Positions 44,033 to 53,894 of a stretch of DNA of 64,000 nt are shown piece by piece. Each line of letters begins with the position of its first letter. Position 1 is the first letter of the stretch. Under the pieces are notes generated by a model that saw only the letters and a list, made by a program, of their open reading frames with translations, had not been told where the DNA came from and made no database searches. Source of the stretch: Liquorilactobacillus oeni DSM 19972 (GTDB lineage: Bacteria; Bacillota; Bacilli; Lactobacillales; Lactobacillaceae); assembly GCF_001436275.1 (NCBI RefSeq), contig NZ_AZEH01000039.1, positions 611,336-675,335 of the forward strand, in the 5' to 3' direction. The position numbers and the translations under genes were made by a program.

Positions 44033-46093
44033 CTATTGAAGCCCGTCACTAGACTGAACATATTTCCAATACGCCTTATATATCTGAATGATTGCTTCAC
44101 TATTAATATGGCTGGTTGTACCGCCATCCATTCCTGGAAAAGCAATCGCTACGACCACTTGAGGGTTTTTTTCAGGAGCATAAGAAACTCCACTAAGGGT
44201 TTCAGTTTCCGTTGTCCCGTGAAAAGTTTGTGCAGTACCGGTTTTTGCTACAACTGCCGGTTTGACATTTGCGAGAGTTCCGCCTGTACGATATGTGCTG
44301 GTTCCATGAACAACTTTCCAAAAACCAGATTTAATAACATTCCACTGACTATCAGAAGCACTGACGACATTTAAAATATTTGGTGAAAACTCGTATTCCG
44401 TTGCGCCTAAGCCACCATTTTTATTAGTCCCTCTGATCGATTCTAAAATATGCGGCTGTAATCGGTAGCCGCCGTTTGCAACTGTTGACATATATTGTGC
44501 CAACTGAATAGTAGTATATGAGTCATAGTTTCCAAAAGACAGGTCAAGTGCTTTACCTATGCTAGACTGAGTCGAAGGACCTTCAAAACCAGTTGCTTCG
44601 CCTGGAATGTCAATGCCAGTTTTTACTCCGAGCCCGAATTGATTAAAATATCCACGCAATTTTGAGAAAATAGAAGTCGGCAAACTTAAAGCCGCATTCT
44701 CATGATATTTAAAACCGCCCTCCAACATTGCCAACTGCATCATATAAGAGTTGGAAGAAACCATTAATGCATCCGAAGCAGTTAATGGCATATCTTGGCC
44801 ACCGGACTTATTAAACCAAGAAGACTTTGTAGGAGTTGACTGTAACGAGATGGGCTGATCTGTCAAGGTACTGTTATCCGGCGAGATTACGTTTGAAAGC
44901 ATTCCGCCCATGACTGTTGCTCCCTTAACAACAGAGCCCATAACGTAGGTCTGGTTAATTGCTCCAAGTGCATTCTCGGTAATTTTACCACTCTCTAAAT
45001 CACGATTAACTCCAGCCAAAGCGTAAATTGCACCCGTATTAGGATTCATCACAACTGCATAAGCACCTGGAAGATATGGATTACTGCCTGCTACACTTTG
45101 CACCGAATTTTTCATGATATCCTGAACCTTTTTCTGAAATTCAGAATTAATCGTTAAAACAACATTATCACCCTTTTTACCGCCGTATGATTTGACTTCA
45201 CGAGTGATTTTATTATTTTGAGTCTCCAACGTCGTAATTGATTTAGTTCCCTTAAGTACATTTTCATACTGAGATTCAATATAGCTTGAACCGACGCTGT
45301 CATCACGGGAATAGCCCTCTGCCAACAGACTATTAATCTGATCACTAGGCAAACCTTCATGCCGGCTTGTAACAGTCCCAATAACACTCTTTACAGATTC
45401 TCCATTAGGATAATTACGGGTCCAACTGGTCCCAATTTTAATCCCAGGCATTGTTGATAAGTTCTCTCCTACCTTAGCCATCTCGTCATCGGAAACATCA
45501 GCGTACTTAAGAAAAACCGAGGAAAGAGCATATGCTCCACTCATTTTCGAGTAAACAACTGCTGCTTCTTTTTGTTTATCAGTTAGACTTTTGGCAAGTC
45601 CTTTTTGCCTTACATACTCAACCTCGCGACGATAAAGTTCGTTTGTACCGAGTTTTTCATAATTAGGAATCTTTTTTTGAACTCTTTCTAAATTGGCCGT
45701 GGTTGCCAAATAATAATCTGCTTTATTAGCAGGAGTTATGTTAGAAGTATCTATCGAAACATATTTTACAAGATCATTTGCAACTTTATACATTTGCATA
45801 GGAGTTACAGTAAGAGGCTTAGTGTATGTAATAGCACGTGAAGCGTTATTAGCCACTAAAATTTTACCAGTTGAATCATAGATCATGCCTCTTTGTACAT
45901 TTTTTGTTTCGGTTTTCGTATCCGTACTGCTTACTTCGGATTCAAACTTAGTTCCATGCACAATTTGCAAGTAGGCCAGTTGTCCCAATAATGTAGCAAA
46001 CAGCAAAAAAACAAGTATAAACAAAAAATTCAGTCTTAAAGGAATTTGCGACTTTACTCTTTTGGAATTATTTCTTTTTCTTAAATATTTCAA
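44033..46093 (-). CDS. Class B penicillin-binding protein (transpeptidase, PBP2-like)
   Basis: A 686-residue D,D-transpeptidase with a basic tail, a membrane anchor (about residues 22-42), an N-terminal dimerisation domain (RGMIYDSTGK) and the transpeptidase domain. The three active-site motifs are present: SVVK (Ser nucleophile), SSN and KTGT. It resembles elongation-type PBP2/PBP2B, separate from the division PBP at the left edge. The start is taken as TTG (46091-46093), 9 nt after GAGG; an ATG-type start 8 codons upstream lacks a site. It is upstream of rpmG, a known order. Confidence 0.93.
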   Translation of the reverse strand: MKYLRKRNNSKRVKSQIPLRLNFLFILVFLLFATLLGQLAYLQIVHGTKFESEVSSTDTKTETKNVQRGMIYDSTGKILVANNASRAITYTKPLTVTPMQMYKVANDLVKYVSIDTSNITPANKADYYLATTANLERVQKKIPNYEKLGTNELYRREVEYVRQKGLAKSLTDKQKEAAVVYSKMSGAYALSSVFLKYADVSDDEMAKVGENLSTMPGIKIGTSWTRNYPNGESVKSVIGTVTSRHEGLPSDQINSLLAEGYSRDDSVGSSYIESQYENVLKGTKSITTLETQNNKITREVKSYGGKKGDNVVLTINSEFQKKVQDIMKNSVQSVAGSNPYLPGAYAVVMNPNTGAIYALAGVNRDLESGKITENALGAINQTYVMGSVVKGATVMGGMLSNVISPDNSTLTDQPISLQSTPTKSSWFNKSGGQDMPLTASDALMVSSNSYMMQLAMLEGGFKYHENAALSLPTSIFSKLRGYFNQFGLGVKTGIDIPGEATGFEGPSTQSSIGKALDLSFGNYDSYTTIQLAQYMSTVANGGYRLQPHILESIRGTNKNGGLGATEYEFSPNILNVVSASDSQWNVIKSGFWKVVHGTSTYRTGGTLANVKPAVVAKTGTAQTFHGTTETETLSGVSYAPEKNPQVVVAIAFPGMDGGTTSHINSEAIIQIYKAYWKYVQSSDGLQ

Positions 46094-46312
46094 AATTATT
46101 AACCTCACATCGATCAAAAAACTTTATCATGTTATCCTTAATAATAGATATCCATGTAACATTACCATTACTCATGGTACCATACAAACTACCAGTTTCT
46201 TAAACTGCCTGTTAAACTTTAATAAAAATTATGCGCTTGTGCAAATATAGAAACAAGTCTGTATAATAAAATTAATGGTAAAACTTCTTAAAAATGTTTC
46301 TAGGGGTGCAAA

Positions 46313-48946
46313 ATGAGAACAAAATCAATAACTTTTTGGAAAACAAACTATCCTTTAATTTTAAGTTTTTTTATTCCCGCAATTATCATGCAAACATACT
46401 TTATTACGCGCGGAATGTATCCTTTCGGAAAAAGCAGTTTACTGACTGTGGATCTTGGCCAGCAATACATTGATTTTTTCTCATTTTTTAGAAGAACTTT
46501 GCTGCACGATCCAAGTAATTTCTTTTATTCTTTTTCAAAAGAAATCGGTGGAAACATGATTGGTGAATGGTCCTATTACTTGATGAGCCCATTTAACCTT
46601 TTACTGCTTTTCTTTTCACAAACTGCTTTACCTGCCGGAATCATGCTTATTACTACTCTAAAATATGGATTTGCCGGTCTTTCTTTCTATCTTTTTCTTT
46701 TAAAAAAGAATCCAGCATTAAAGGTAACTCCTCTTCTTTTTTCTACTTCCTATGCATTAATGGGGTGGTTTATCGCAAACCAGCTCAATCTACTTTGGCT
46801 TGATGCTGCTATATTTTTGCCTCTTGTCATTATCTCACTGGATGCATTGCTGCAAAAACATAGTAACTGGAAGTATCCCGCGCTGCTTGCTCTTTTGTTA
46901 ATTGATAATTATTATATGGGGTATATGGTCTGCATCTTCTTAGTTGCCTATTTTTTCTGGTATCTTGCAGCAAACTGGGAAGGCTTTGTTGAAAGTCTTC
47001 ACCTTCTAGCACGTTTTGTACTTGCTTCTTTACTAGCAGTTGGCCTTGCAGCTGTTATTTTACTACCGACTTTGTCTTCACTGATGGAAGGCAAAGGCCA
47101 GTATACTGCAAGCTTCGTGCATTTTAGATTTGAATATACACCCTTAAAAATGATCTCAAAGTTTGTTGTAGGTTCTTTTAACTTCCAGCAAATGCCATCG
47201 GGCTATCCTAATCTTTTCATTGGTTCACTTGCTTTAATCGGTTTCATTACGTACTTTTTAAATTCACAAATAAAGCTTTGCGAAAGAATTACTGCTCTTT
47301 TTATCAGTATCTTCTTGTTTTTGTCACTTTGTTTCGAACCGCTTGATCTTTTCTGGCATGGGTTTCAGTTTCCAGTCTGGTATCCATATCGTTTTTCCTT
47401 TGTAATCAGTTTTTGGATGCTAATGCTTGCCGCCCGTTCGCTTAAAGAGCAACTGCATTTAGAGCCTTGGAAGATCTGGTTTTGTTTTGCATTTTTCACT
47501 TCATTTTTAGCTTACCTTTTATTTAATATTAAAAAATTTAGTTTTCTTACAAACGAAACCTTGCTTCTCACTGCTGCTTTTGCAACTTTAATTTTAGCCA
47601 CTTTAGCGATTAATCCCAGCTCCAGATATGCACGTATCAGGTTCTATTGGCTCTTACTCCTCGTCGTTGGAGAAGTTTCTTTGAATAGCTGTTTGTCATT
47701 AAACAACCTAAGTTATCTAAGTGCAAAAGAATACTCCCAACCAACCCAAGCACTTTCAAAAGATAGTAATTACTTAAAGCAGACTGACAGTTCTCCGTAT
47801 AGGACGGGGCAAGTCTATAGCAGAACTAAAAATGATGGTATTGCAAATATGCTCAATACAGGGTCATATTTCAGCTCTGCTCTAGAAAAAAGTATTCCTG
47901 ATTTTTATGGTATGTTAGGAAATCCTGATGGCGATAACTATGTAACCTATTCAAACGGCACCTTGATTTCCGATTCATTGCTTAATATGAAATACTTCAG
48001 TGCTCCAAAAGATGCAGCTGAACTAAAAAATGGACAACCTCTACAAAAACTGACAGAAAAACCTGATCTGCAGGAATACAGGTTAGTGAAGAACCAGCCC
48101 TTAACACATATCTATCAAAACTCAGCCGCTCTAGGATATGCTTACCTTGCTGATAAAAATTTGAAAAAGTTTACCGGCTTTTATGATAACCCATTGGAAT
48201 ACCAAACACAGTGGCTGAATAATGCTGTCGGAAGTCCACGTTACAGTTACTTCAAGGCCCAGAATTTTAATGAAGTAGTATTTCAGAATATCAAACAGCA
48301 AACTAAACTGACAGATACAATCTTCCGCCGCAAAGACCTATCTAAGGACGCGCAGATTATTTTTAAGTTTACACCGCCTACAAACGATTCTTATTATTTA
48401 ACACTTGGTCCTTCCTTAGATAATGATAATGTTTCGTTGTTTCTTAATAACCAGCCCTTAAATCAATATGGCACTTTTCGACATACAGTTGTCGTTGATC
48501 TTGCCAATCATGCTAAAGGTCAAGAAATAATTTTAACAGCCAAGTTGAAAAAATCTTCCCTGTGGCTGAACAACTTTGTTCTTTATCAAGCTGACAATGC
48601 AGCAATTTTTTCTCAATTACAGACACTAAAAAAAAGGAAAGTGACACTCTCACAAAAATCGCAAAGAAATCTGCAAGGACATTATGAAGCTAAAAATAAC
48701 CAACAAATTTTAGCAACAACAATTCCATACAGTAAGGGCTGGCATGTTCAAATAGATGGAAAAAATGTTTCGACATTTAAAATTCAAAACACCTTTTTGG
48801 CTATTAAAGCAATAAAAGGTAGGCATAAAATTCGCCTCACCTTTTTCCCGCCTTTATTAATTACAGGAATCTTTATAACTGGTATTTCGTTACTTGTACT
48901 CTTTACCTTAATCCTAACTGTTTTTCCGAAACGAAGAAAGTATTAA
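46313..48946 (+). CDS. yfhO: YfhO family membrane protein (probable glycosyltransferase for teichoic acid)
   Basis: An 877-residue protein with about 12 membrane helices in the N-terminal 460 residues, a long extracytoplasmic part (about 470-845) and a last helix. The start of the family (FFIPAIIMQTYFITRGMYPFGKSSLLTVDLGQQYIDFFSFFR) is recognisable, with the conserved Asp of the lipid-linked sugar transferase region in VDLGQQY. YfhO and GtcA-type proteins glycosylate lipoteichoic acid in Bacillus and Listeria. A TATAAT (46262-46267) precedes it. Its 3' end is 9 nt from the convergent ktrA gene, with no terminator in between. Confidence 0.9.
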   Translation: MRTKSITFWKTNYPLILSFFIPAIIMQTYFITRGMYPFGKSSLLTVDLGQQYIDFFSFFRRTLLHDPSNFFYSFSKEIGGNMIGEWSYYLMSPFNLLLLFFSQTALPAGIMLITTLKYGFAGLSFYLFLLKKNPALKVTPLLFSTSYALMGWFIANQLNLLWLDAAIFLPLVIISLDALLQKHSNWKYPALLALLLIDNYYMGYMVCIFLVAYFFWYLAANWEGFVESLHLLARFVLASLLAVGLAAVILLPTLSSLMEGKGQYTASFVHFRFEYTPLKMISKFVVGSFNFQQMPSGYPNLFIGSLALIGFITYFLNSQIKLCERITALFISIFLFLSLCFEPLDLFWHGFQFPVWYPYRFSFVISFWMLMLAARSLKEQLHLEPWKIWFCFAFFTSFLAYLLFNIKKFSFLTNETLLLTAAFATLILATLAINPSSRYARIRFYWLLLLVVGEVSLNSCLSLNNLSYLSAKEYSQPTQALSKDSNYLKQTDSSPYRTGQVYSRTKNDGIANMLNTGSYFSSALEKSIPDFYGMLGNPDGDNYVTYSNGTLISDSLLNMKYFSAPKDAAELKNGQPLQKLTEKPDLQEYRLVKNQPLTHIYQNSAALGYAYLADKNLKKFTGFYDNPLEYQTQWLNNAVGSPRYSYFKAQNFNEVVFQNIKQQTKLTDTIFRRKDLSKDAQIIFKFTPPTNDSYYLTLGPSLDNDNVSLFLNNQPLNQYGTFRHTVVVDLANHAKGQEIILTAKLKKSSLWLNNFVLYQADNAAIFSQLQTLKKRKVTLSQKSQRNLQGHYEAKNNQQILATTIPYSKGWHVQIDGKNVSTFKIQNTFLAIKAIKGRHKIRLTFFPPLLITGIFITGISLLVLFTLILTVFPKRRKY

Positions 48947-48955
48947 CAGAATTTT

Positions 48956-49621
48956 TTAACGGTCCATCAATTGACTAAAATGTTCAACGTCTTTTTTCAA
49001 CCCAACAACTAGGAGGCTGTCATTTAAATTCAATGCCTCACTGGGAGCTGGTGAAATTTCTATTTTCTTATTGCGGCGAACTGCGATCACGTTCAATGCA
49101 AAATTTTTGCGAAAATCAAGTTCCATTAAAGATTTGCCAATTAAAAAATTCTGTGTGATTTTAATCTCCGCCACTTTAATCTCTGGAGATAAATCTAAGT
49201 AATCAAGCATATTTTTTGATAAAAGATTGCGGCCGATTCTAATCCCCATGTCACGCTCTGGGTGTACAACCTTGTTTGCCCCCAGCTTAGTCAAAACACG
49301 TGCATGATATTCATTCTGGGCTTTAGCTGTGATGTACTTGACTCCTAATTCTTTTACCATAAGTGTTACAAGAATACTTGCTTGGATGTCTTCACCAATT
49401 GCAATTACTACATGATCGAAATTACGAATTCCGAGCGATCTTAATGTATTTTCATCCTGTGCATCGGCAATTATCGCCTGAGTTGCAATGTTCTTATAGT
49501 CGTTTACCCTTGCTTCATCTTTATCGATTACAAGTACTTCAGCTCCTCCTGCTATTAAGGTTTGGCAGATACTGCCACCAAACCTGCCTAGGCCAATAAT
49601 TGCATAATTTTGTTTAACCAT
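48956..49621 (-). CDS. Potassium uptake regulatory subunit KtrA/TrkA (RCK domains)
   Basis: A 221-residue cytosolic gating subunit of a Ktr-type K+ channel. The RCK_N Rossmann domain has GLGRFGGS (about residues 10-17) and ends its second strand in DKDE, typical of NAD/ATP/ADP binding. RCK_C covers about residues 135-218. In B. subtilis KtrA/KtrC bind c-di-AMP. The membrane partner is not in the window. AGGAGG precedes the ATG. Confidence 0.92.
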   Translation of the reverse strand: MVKQNYAIIGLGRFGGSICQTLIAGGAEVLVIDKDEARVNDYKNIATQAIIADAQDENTLRSLGIRNFDHVVIAIGEDIQASILVTLMVKELGVKYITAKAQNEYHARVLTKLGANKVVHPERDMGIRIGRNLLSKNMLDYLDLSPEIKVAEIKITQNFLIGKSLMELDFRKNFALNVIAVRRNKKIEISPAPSEALNLNDSLLVVGLKKDVEHFSQLMDR

Positions 49622-49651
49622 TACTAAGCCTCCTCGTAATTAAAAGCTTAA

Positions 49652-49722
49652 GGATACTACTGAAGGGACTGCGTCAAAAGTAAATTTTTGACGCAGTCCC
49701 TTGACTTTACCTTGCAGTATCC
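49652..49722. repeat. Long nested palindrome before ktrA
   Basis: The inner arms AAGGGACTGCGTCAAAA (49663-49679) and TTTTGACGCAGTCCCTT (49686-49702) pair perfectly over 17 bp around a 6-nt loop. An outer stem GGATACT/AGTATCC (49652-49658 and 49716-49722) encloses it. There is no T run on either side, so it is not a classical terminator, though it may end the recJ-apt transcript. The core GGGACTG-GTCAAAAG also occurs in the terminator at 6177. Confidence 0.75.
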
Positions 49723-49815
49723 CAATAAATATATTTCAACAGCCTTCTTAGTTCAAAAGCTCCAGCTCATATTTCTCTTATCAAGGAGTAGCGGGAAGTA
49801 TCTTAAAACACATTA

Positions 49816-49845
49816 ATTATTAAAAAATACATTTTTTAATAATTC
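49816..49845 (-). terminator. AT-only hairpin overlapping the apt stop codon
   Basis: ATTATTAAAAAAT/ATTTTTTAATAAT stem with a 2-4 nt loop that covers the last codons and stop of apt. It may stabilise the mRNA end or help termination. There is nothing else in 49723-49815. Confidence 0.5.
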
Positions 49846-50354
49846 ATTAAACTTAAAACATCATAATTCTTAATTTTTTTACGGCCTTCTAGGGCATTTA
49901 GTTCGATAATAAACGCACAGCCAACCACGATTCCACCTAACTGCTCCACTAAGTCAATGGTTGCACTAATTGTTCCGCCAGTTGCAAGTAGATCATCAGT
50001 TACAAGAACACGCTGTCCTGGTTTTACAGCATCTTTATGCATGTACAAAGCTGAAGTACCATATTCCAATTTATACTCTGCTTTAACTGTCTCTCGTGGA
50101 AGTTTACCTTTTTTACGTGCTGGAGCAAAACCGACCCCTAGTTCATAAGCAACCGGACATCCTACAATAAAGCCACGCGCTTCAGGTCCAACGATCATTT
50201 CTACTCCTTTATCGTGAGCGAACTGAACAATTTGTGCTGTTGCTTGTTTGTAGGCTTCTCCATCGGCCATCAAAGGAGAAATATCTCGAAAAATAATTCC
50301 CTTCTCAGGATAATCCGGAATGCTTGCTACATACTCTGTCAAATCTAATGCCAT
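49836..50354 (-). CDS. apt: Adenine phosphoribosyltransferase
   Basis: Salvages adenine to AMP with PRPP. The 172-residue type I PRTase starts [19 protein letters not shown]. It has [18 protein letters not shown] and the PRPP-binding loop [13 protein letters not shown]. It is 21 nt after recJ, the standard recJ-apt order in Firmicutes. Confidence 0.98.
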   Translation of the reverse strand: MALDLTEYVASIPDYPEKGIIFRDISPLMADGEAYKQATAQIVQFAHDKGVEMIVGPEARGFIVGCPVAYELGVGFAPARKKGKLPRETVKAEYKLEYGTSALYMHKDAVKPGQRVLVTDDLLATGGTISATIDLVEQLGGIVVGCAFIIELNALEGRKKIKNYDVLSLMNY

Positions 50355-50375
50355 TTTTTAAAACGCTCCTTTAAA

Positions 50376-52700
50376 TTAGACTGCTGAGAGTTTGAACAGC
50401 CACTTTTTTAAGTCAGTGGTTTTACTCATCAATAAGGTTTTTTCGGCTTTCAGCAGCTGCTGTCTTGAACGATAACTGGGTGTTTCTTTCAGATTAACCG
50501 TTTGATGGGCTGGATAGCCTGTCATCAATCCATTTTCTATTTTAACAAATCCAACCTCAAAAAACACTTGCAACATAAAAATCAATAATTCTTTTTTTAC
50601 CTGAAGGTAGTCCGCAACTTGCTGCATCTGGCCTTTCAGATCAATGTTATGATGGCTAATTGCAAAGCGATAAACTCTAGCCAGCTCATCTCTAGTCGGC
50701 ATTCCTGAAGCATAAACTGGTTTATAAGGATAAAAAATAGCAACCAGTTTTTTATAAGAGGCAACCTGTAATAATTTTTTCAAGTCTTTAAGAGAAGGCG
50801 GACAATCAACTATGATAAGCTCATCAAAACTTGGTGTTGCCGGAAGTTTCTTTAGCCCAATAACCATTTCAGCATTTTGCGGTAAGAAAGGAACTAACTT
50901 TTGTTGAATTCTTTGATTAAAAAAGAAATATGTCCCGGATTTTTTAAAAAGTTCTGGGCTTAATCTATTTGTCCTTAGATCCTTAAAATCCGGTCGTGAA
51001 TTACCCATGTCGCAGATCAGAATCTGCGGTTTAGTTCTTCCCTTCCACGTATTTTCCCCAAGCTTACCACAGAATTTCATGTCTTCAGCTTCTACGATAA
51101 TTTCATTTTTATGATCCTCAATTGAAAACGCCAAGGCATCCAGCTGTACTTTATTACCGGTTAGAGTAAGTTTGACATGGTTTTTCTTTTGTCCTAAAAA
51201 TCGAACGTCAGTAAGTTTATAATCTGTAAAGGAAAAAATTGGTTTTGGATTTTCAGGACCATATGGTGCAATTTTTTTTAAATCTGTAATGAGTTTTTTG
51301 TTTATCCCATCCAAAGGCAATTCAGCTGCAATCTGCAATACCGGCTTTTGCCTCTCATCAAGTTTTTGTTTCTGTGCCTCTTTATCAAGTATTTCTTGTA
51401 ATAGCGGTAATCGATTCGCAGCCAACGAAATCCCACATGCCATATGATGGCCGCCAAAACTGCTGTATAATTTTCGATGAGCATCCAGTGCTTTAAAAAG
51501 GTGAAAACTTTCAACAGAACGTCCGGAACCTTTTGCAACATCGCTTTCAGAGTTAATAGTCAGTACAAGCGTCGGACGACCAGTTTTTTCAACTAAACGT
51601 GAAGCAACGATTCCTAATACTCCCTCATGCCAACCAGACGCTGCAACAACATTCACTAAATGAGGAACAGACTGACTCTTTAATTTTGCTAAAGCTTTTA
51701 TTGTGATTGTTTCTACCAGCTTCTGTCTTTGCTGATTTAGTTTTTCTACATGCACTGCAATTTCAGCGGCTTCACTGCTATCTAAAGTTGTCAGTAATGC
51801 AATCCCAAGATTTGCATTTTCAAGGCGCCCCAATGAGTTAAGACGCGGAGCAATCCCAAAACCGATTTTTTCTTCGTCAATAATTTCTGGATTGATCTTA
51901 GCAGCCTGCACTAACGCCTGCAATCCGATTCGCTGAGTTTGTCTTAATTCATGAAGCCCAAGTTGTACCAGAGTACGGTTTTCTCCGATAAGAGGCACCA
52001 AATCAGCGACTGTACCAATTGCAACAAGGTCCAAAAGTTCCTGTGGAACTTCTTCAAGCAGTGCGCAGACAACTTTAAAAGCAACCCCAACACCCGCAAG
52101 CTGCGGATTCGGATATATTTTACCGGGATATCGCGGATGAACAATTGCAAAAGCCGGCGGTAATCGTTCAGGCAGTTCGTGGTGATCAGTCACGATTACA
52201 TCCACATTATTTTCTTTTGCATATGTAATTGCTTCGTTGCCGCTAATTCCATTATCAACAGTCACAATCAATTCTGTTTTGTCCGCTATTAATTTTTGAT
52301 ACGCTTCTTTATTCGGTCCGTATCCATCCTTAAACCGATCAGGAATATAATAGGCAACATCAGCTCCTAATTGTAAAAGGCCTTCATACATAACCGCTGT
52401 ACTTGTCAAACCATCTGCATCATAATCTCCATAAACAATGATCTTTTGACCAGAAACAATTGCAGTTTGGATTCTCTCAACGGCTTTTTTCATATCATTC
52501 ATTAGAAATGGATCAACTAAATTTTCAAAAGACGGATTTAAAAATTGCTGAACTTTGTCTGAAGAATCTAGTCCACGATCTAGCAAAAGTCCAGCTGCAA
52601 AAGAGCTCAGCCCAAATTCTTCTTCAATTTGCTTTATTTTTTCTAAACTATGCTCAGTATGGTTCTTTTTCCAGAGATAGTGCGGCTCAAACAAGTTCAA
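50376..52700 (-). CDS. recJ: Single-stranded-DNA-specific exonuclease RecJ
   Basis: A 5'-3' ssDNA exonuclease for recombination and repair. The 774-residue protein has the DHH phosphoesterase core (YGDYDADGLTSTA, VTVDNGISG, VTDHHELP), DHHA1 with SSFGGHHMACG (about residue 410), an OB domain, and the C-terminal RecJ_C extension found in Firmicutes (about 570-774). The start is TTG, either 52698-52700 (4 nt after GGAG) or two codons later (10 nt). It is 7 nt after the LapA-domain gene. Confidence 0.97.
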   Translation of the reverse strand: MNLFEPHYLWKKNHTEHSLEKIKQIEEEFGLSSFAAGLLLDRGLDSSDKVQQFLNPSFENLVDPFLMNDMKKAVERIQTAIVSGQKIIVYGDYDADGLTSTAVMYEGLLQLGADVAYYIPDRFKDGYGPNKEAYQKLIADKTELIVTVDNGISGNEAITYAKENNVDVIVTDHHELPERLPPAFAIVHPRYPGKIYPNPQLAGVGVAFKVVCALLEEVPQELLDLVAIGTVADLVPLIGENRTLVQLGLHELRQTQRIGLQALVQAAKINPEIIDEEKIGFGIAPRLNSLGRLENANLGIALLTTLDSSEAAEIAVHVEKLNQQRQKLVETITIKALAKLKSQSVPHLVNVVAASGWHEGVLGIVASRLVEKTGRPTLVLTINSESDVAKGSGRSVESFHLFKALDAHRKLYSSFGGHHMACGISLAANRLPLLQEILDKEAQKQKLDERQKPVLQIAAELPLDGINKKLITDLKKIAPYGPENPKPIFSFTDYKLTDVRFLGQKKNHVKLTLTGNKVQLDALAFSIEDHKNEIIVEAEDMKFCGKLGENTWKGRTKPQILICDMGNSRPDFKDLRTNRLSPELFKKSGTYFFFNQRIQQKLVPFLPQNAEMVIGLKKLPATPSFDELIIVDCPPSLKDLKKLLQVASYKKLVAIFYPYKPVYASGMPTRDELARVYRFAISHHNIDLKGQMQQVADYLQVKKELLIFMLQVFFEVGFVKIENGLMTGYPAHQTVNLKETPSYRSRQQLLKAEKTLLMSKTTDLKKWLFKLSAV

Positions 52701-52707
52701 TCAGCTC

Positions 52708-53070
52708 CTACTTATGAAAATCTTCTTTTTGTCTTACGGTCGCAGCTGTTTTCCCATTCAACTTGCGTTGATACTTTGCTTGTGTTGCCGTCAACTTTTG
52801 CTCATACTTCTTCACAGCACTTTCTTCGGCCCTCTCACGCTTAATTTCACTTTCTTTAAGCTGTCTTTTCAATCCTATAATCGTGACGGTAGAAAGCAAA
52901 ACTGCAATTAAAGCACCAGCTAATAAAGATATAACAAGAACTAATACTAAAGGCATGCTGTATTTACCAAAAATAAAGTTCAGTTCAACATTTTGAGTAT
53001 TAAGCAATGCAAAGACGATAACTATTAAAGCAACTAGCAAAGCTGCAATCATTCTCCACTGGTTTTTCAT
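52708..53070 (-). CDS. LapA-domain (DUF1049) membrane protein
   Basis: A 120-residue protein with two membrane helices (about residues 6-24 and 40-65) separated by the conserved LNTQNVELNFIFGKYSMPL loop of the LapA/DUF1049 family. A charged coiled-coil tail (about 70-120) follows. In E. coli LapA acts with LapB in LPS assembly, but the Gram-positive role is unknown. It is a fixed member of the rnz-SDR-recJ-apt neighbourhood in lactobacilli. Confidence 0.85.
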   Translation of the reverse strand: MKNQWRMIAALLVALIVIVFALLNTQNVELNFIFGKYSMPLVLVLVISLLAGALIAVLLSTVTIIGLKRQLKESEIKRERAEESAVKKYEQKLTATQAKYQRKLNGKTAATVRQKEDFHK

Positions 53071-53084
53071 TAAATATTCCCCCC

Positions 53085-53894
53085 TTATTTTTTATTAAAC
53101 AGATCACCTGCAAAATAATCACCAATACGTGGAAAGAGTTCATAGAGATGATGTGCAACGTCAAAAACATATGGCAGGTTGAGTTCTCTTCTACTTGTAC
53201 CTAAAGTAGACACTATTTTTTTTGCAAGAGCTGCAGGTTCGAGAACTAAAAAACCAACTTTTTTCAAATAATCGCCTGATTTATCGGCAATCTTAAAGAA
53301 ATCTGTTTTAACAGGCCCAGGATTGACAGTCAAAACTGAAATTCCAAGGGGTTTTAATTCCAGACGCAAAGCATTTGAATAGCCCAAAACAGCAAACTTC
53401 GTAGCAGAGTAGACAGCAGATTTTGGTGTTGCAATTTTTCCTGCAGCTGAACCTACGTTTATAATAGCTCCTCTTTCTCTTTCTGCCATGTTTAAAGCAA
53501 CATACTTTGACAAATACATCATTCCTAAAACGTTGACACGAAACATTTTTTCTGCGACTTTCATTTCAAATGAAAGTGCATTTTCCATCAAACCAAAACC
53601 CGCGTTGTTTACCAAGATATCAATCGGTCCAAGTTCTTCTTCAATTTCATCAACTAATCGTTCAATTTGTTCTGGCTTTTCAACATCGAGCTGCTTTGAT
53701 AGTGATATTCTTCCCGAAAGAGATTGACATTTTTGACTTATAAGCTCAAGCTTTTTTAATCTGCGAGCACAAACCACAACGATTGCACCTTGTCGTGCAA
53801 GCTCATATGCTACTTGTTCTCCTAAACCTGAGGAAGCTCCCGTAACAATCGCAATTCGGTTGCGTAAATCTTTCAATTGCTTATAACCCCTCAT
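53085..53894 (-). CDS. Short-chain dehydrogenase/reductase, SDR family
   Basis: A 269-residue classical SDR with the NAD(P)-binding [12 protein letters not shown] (about residues 18-29), VNNAGFG, and the YSATKFA active site (Tyr-x3-Lys). The downstream NPGPVKTDF fits the DltE/YqjQ-like group. An Arg-rich region (CARRLKK) suggests NADP preference. The substrate is unknown. Its ATG overlaps the rnz stop (ATGA), with GGAGGGTG in the end of rnz. Confidence 0.93.
   Translation of the reverse strand: MRGYKQLKDLRNRIAIVTGASSGLGEQVAYELARQGAIVVVCARRLKKLELISQKCQSLSGRISLSKQLDVEKPEQIERLVDEIEEELGPIDILVNNAGFGLMENALSFEMKVAEKMFRVNVLGMMYLSKYVALNMAERERGAIINVGSAAGKIATPKSAVYSATKFAVLGYSNALRLELKPLGISVLTVNPGPVKTDFFKIADKSGDYLKKVGFLVLEPAALAKKIVSTLGTSRRELNLPYVFDVAHHLYELFPRIGDYFAGDLFNKK

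Noticed and set aside
46830-47012. Minus-strand frame inside yfhO
   Set aside because: Antisense shadow within a clearly coding membrane protein gene.
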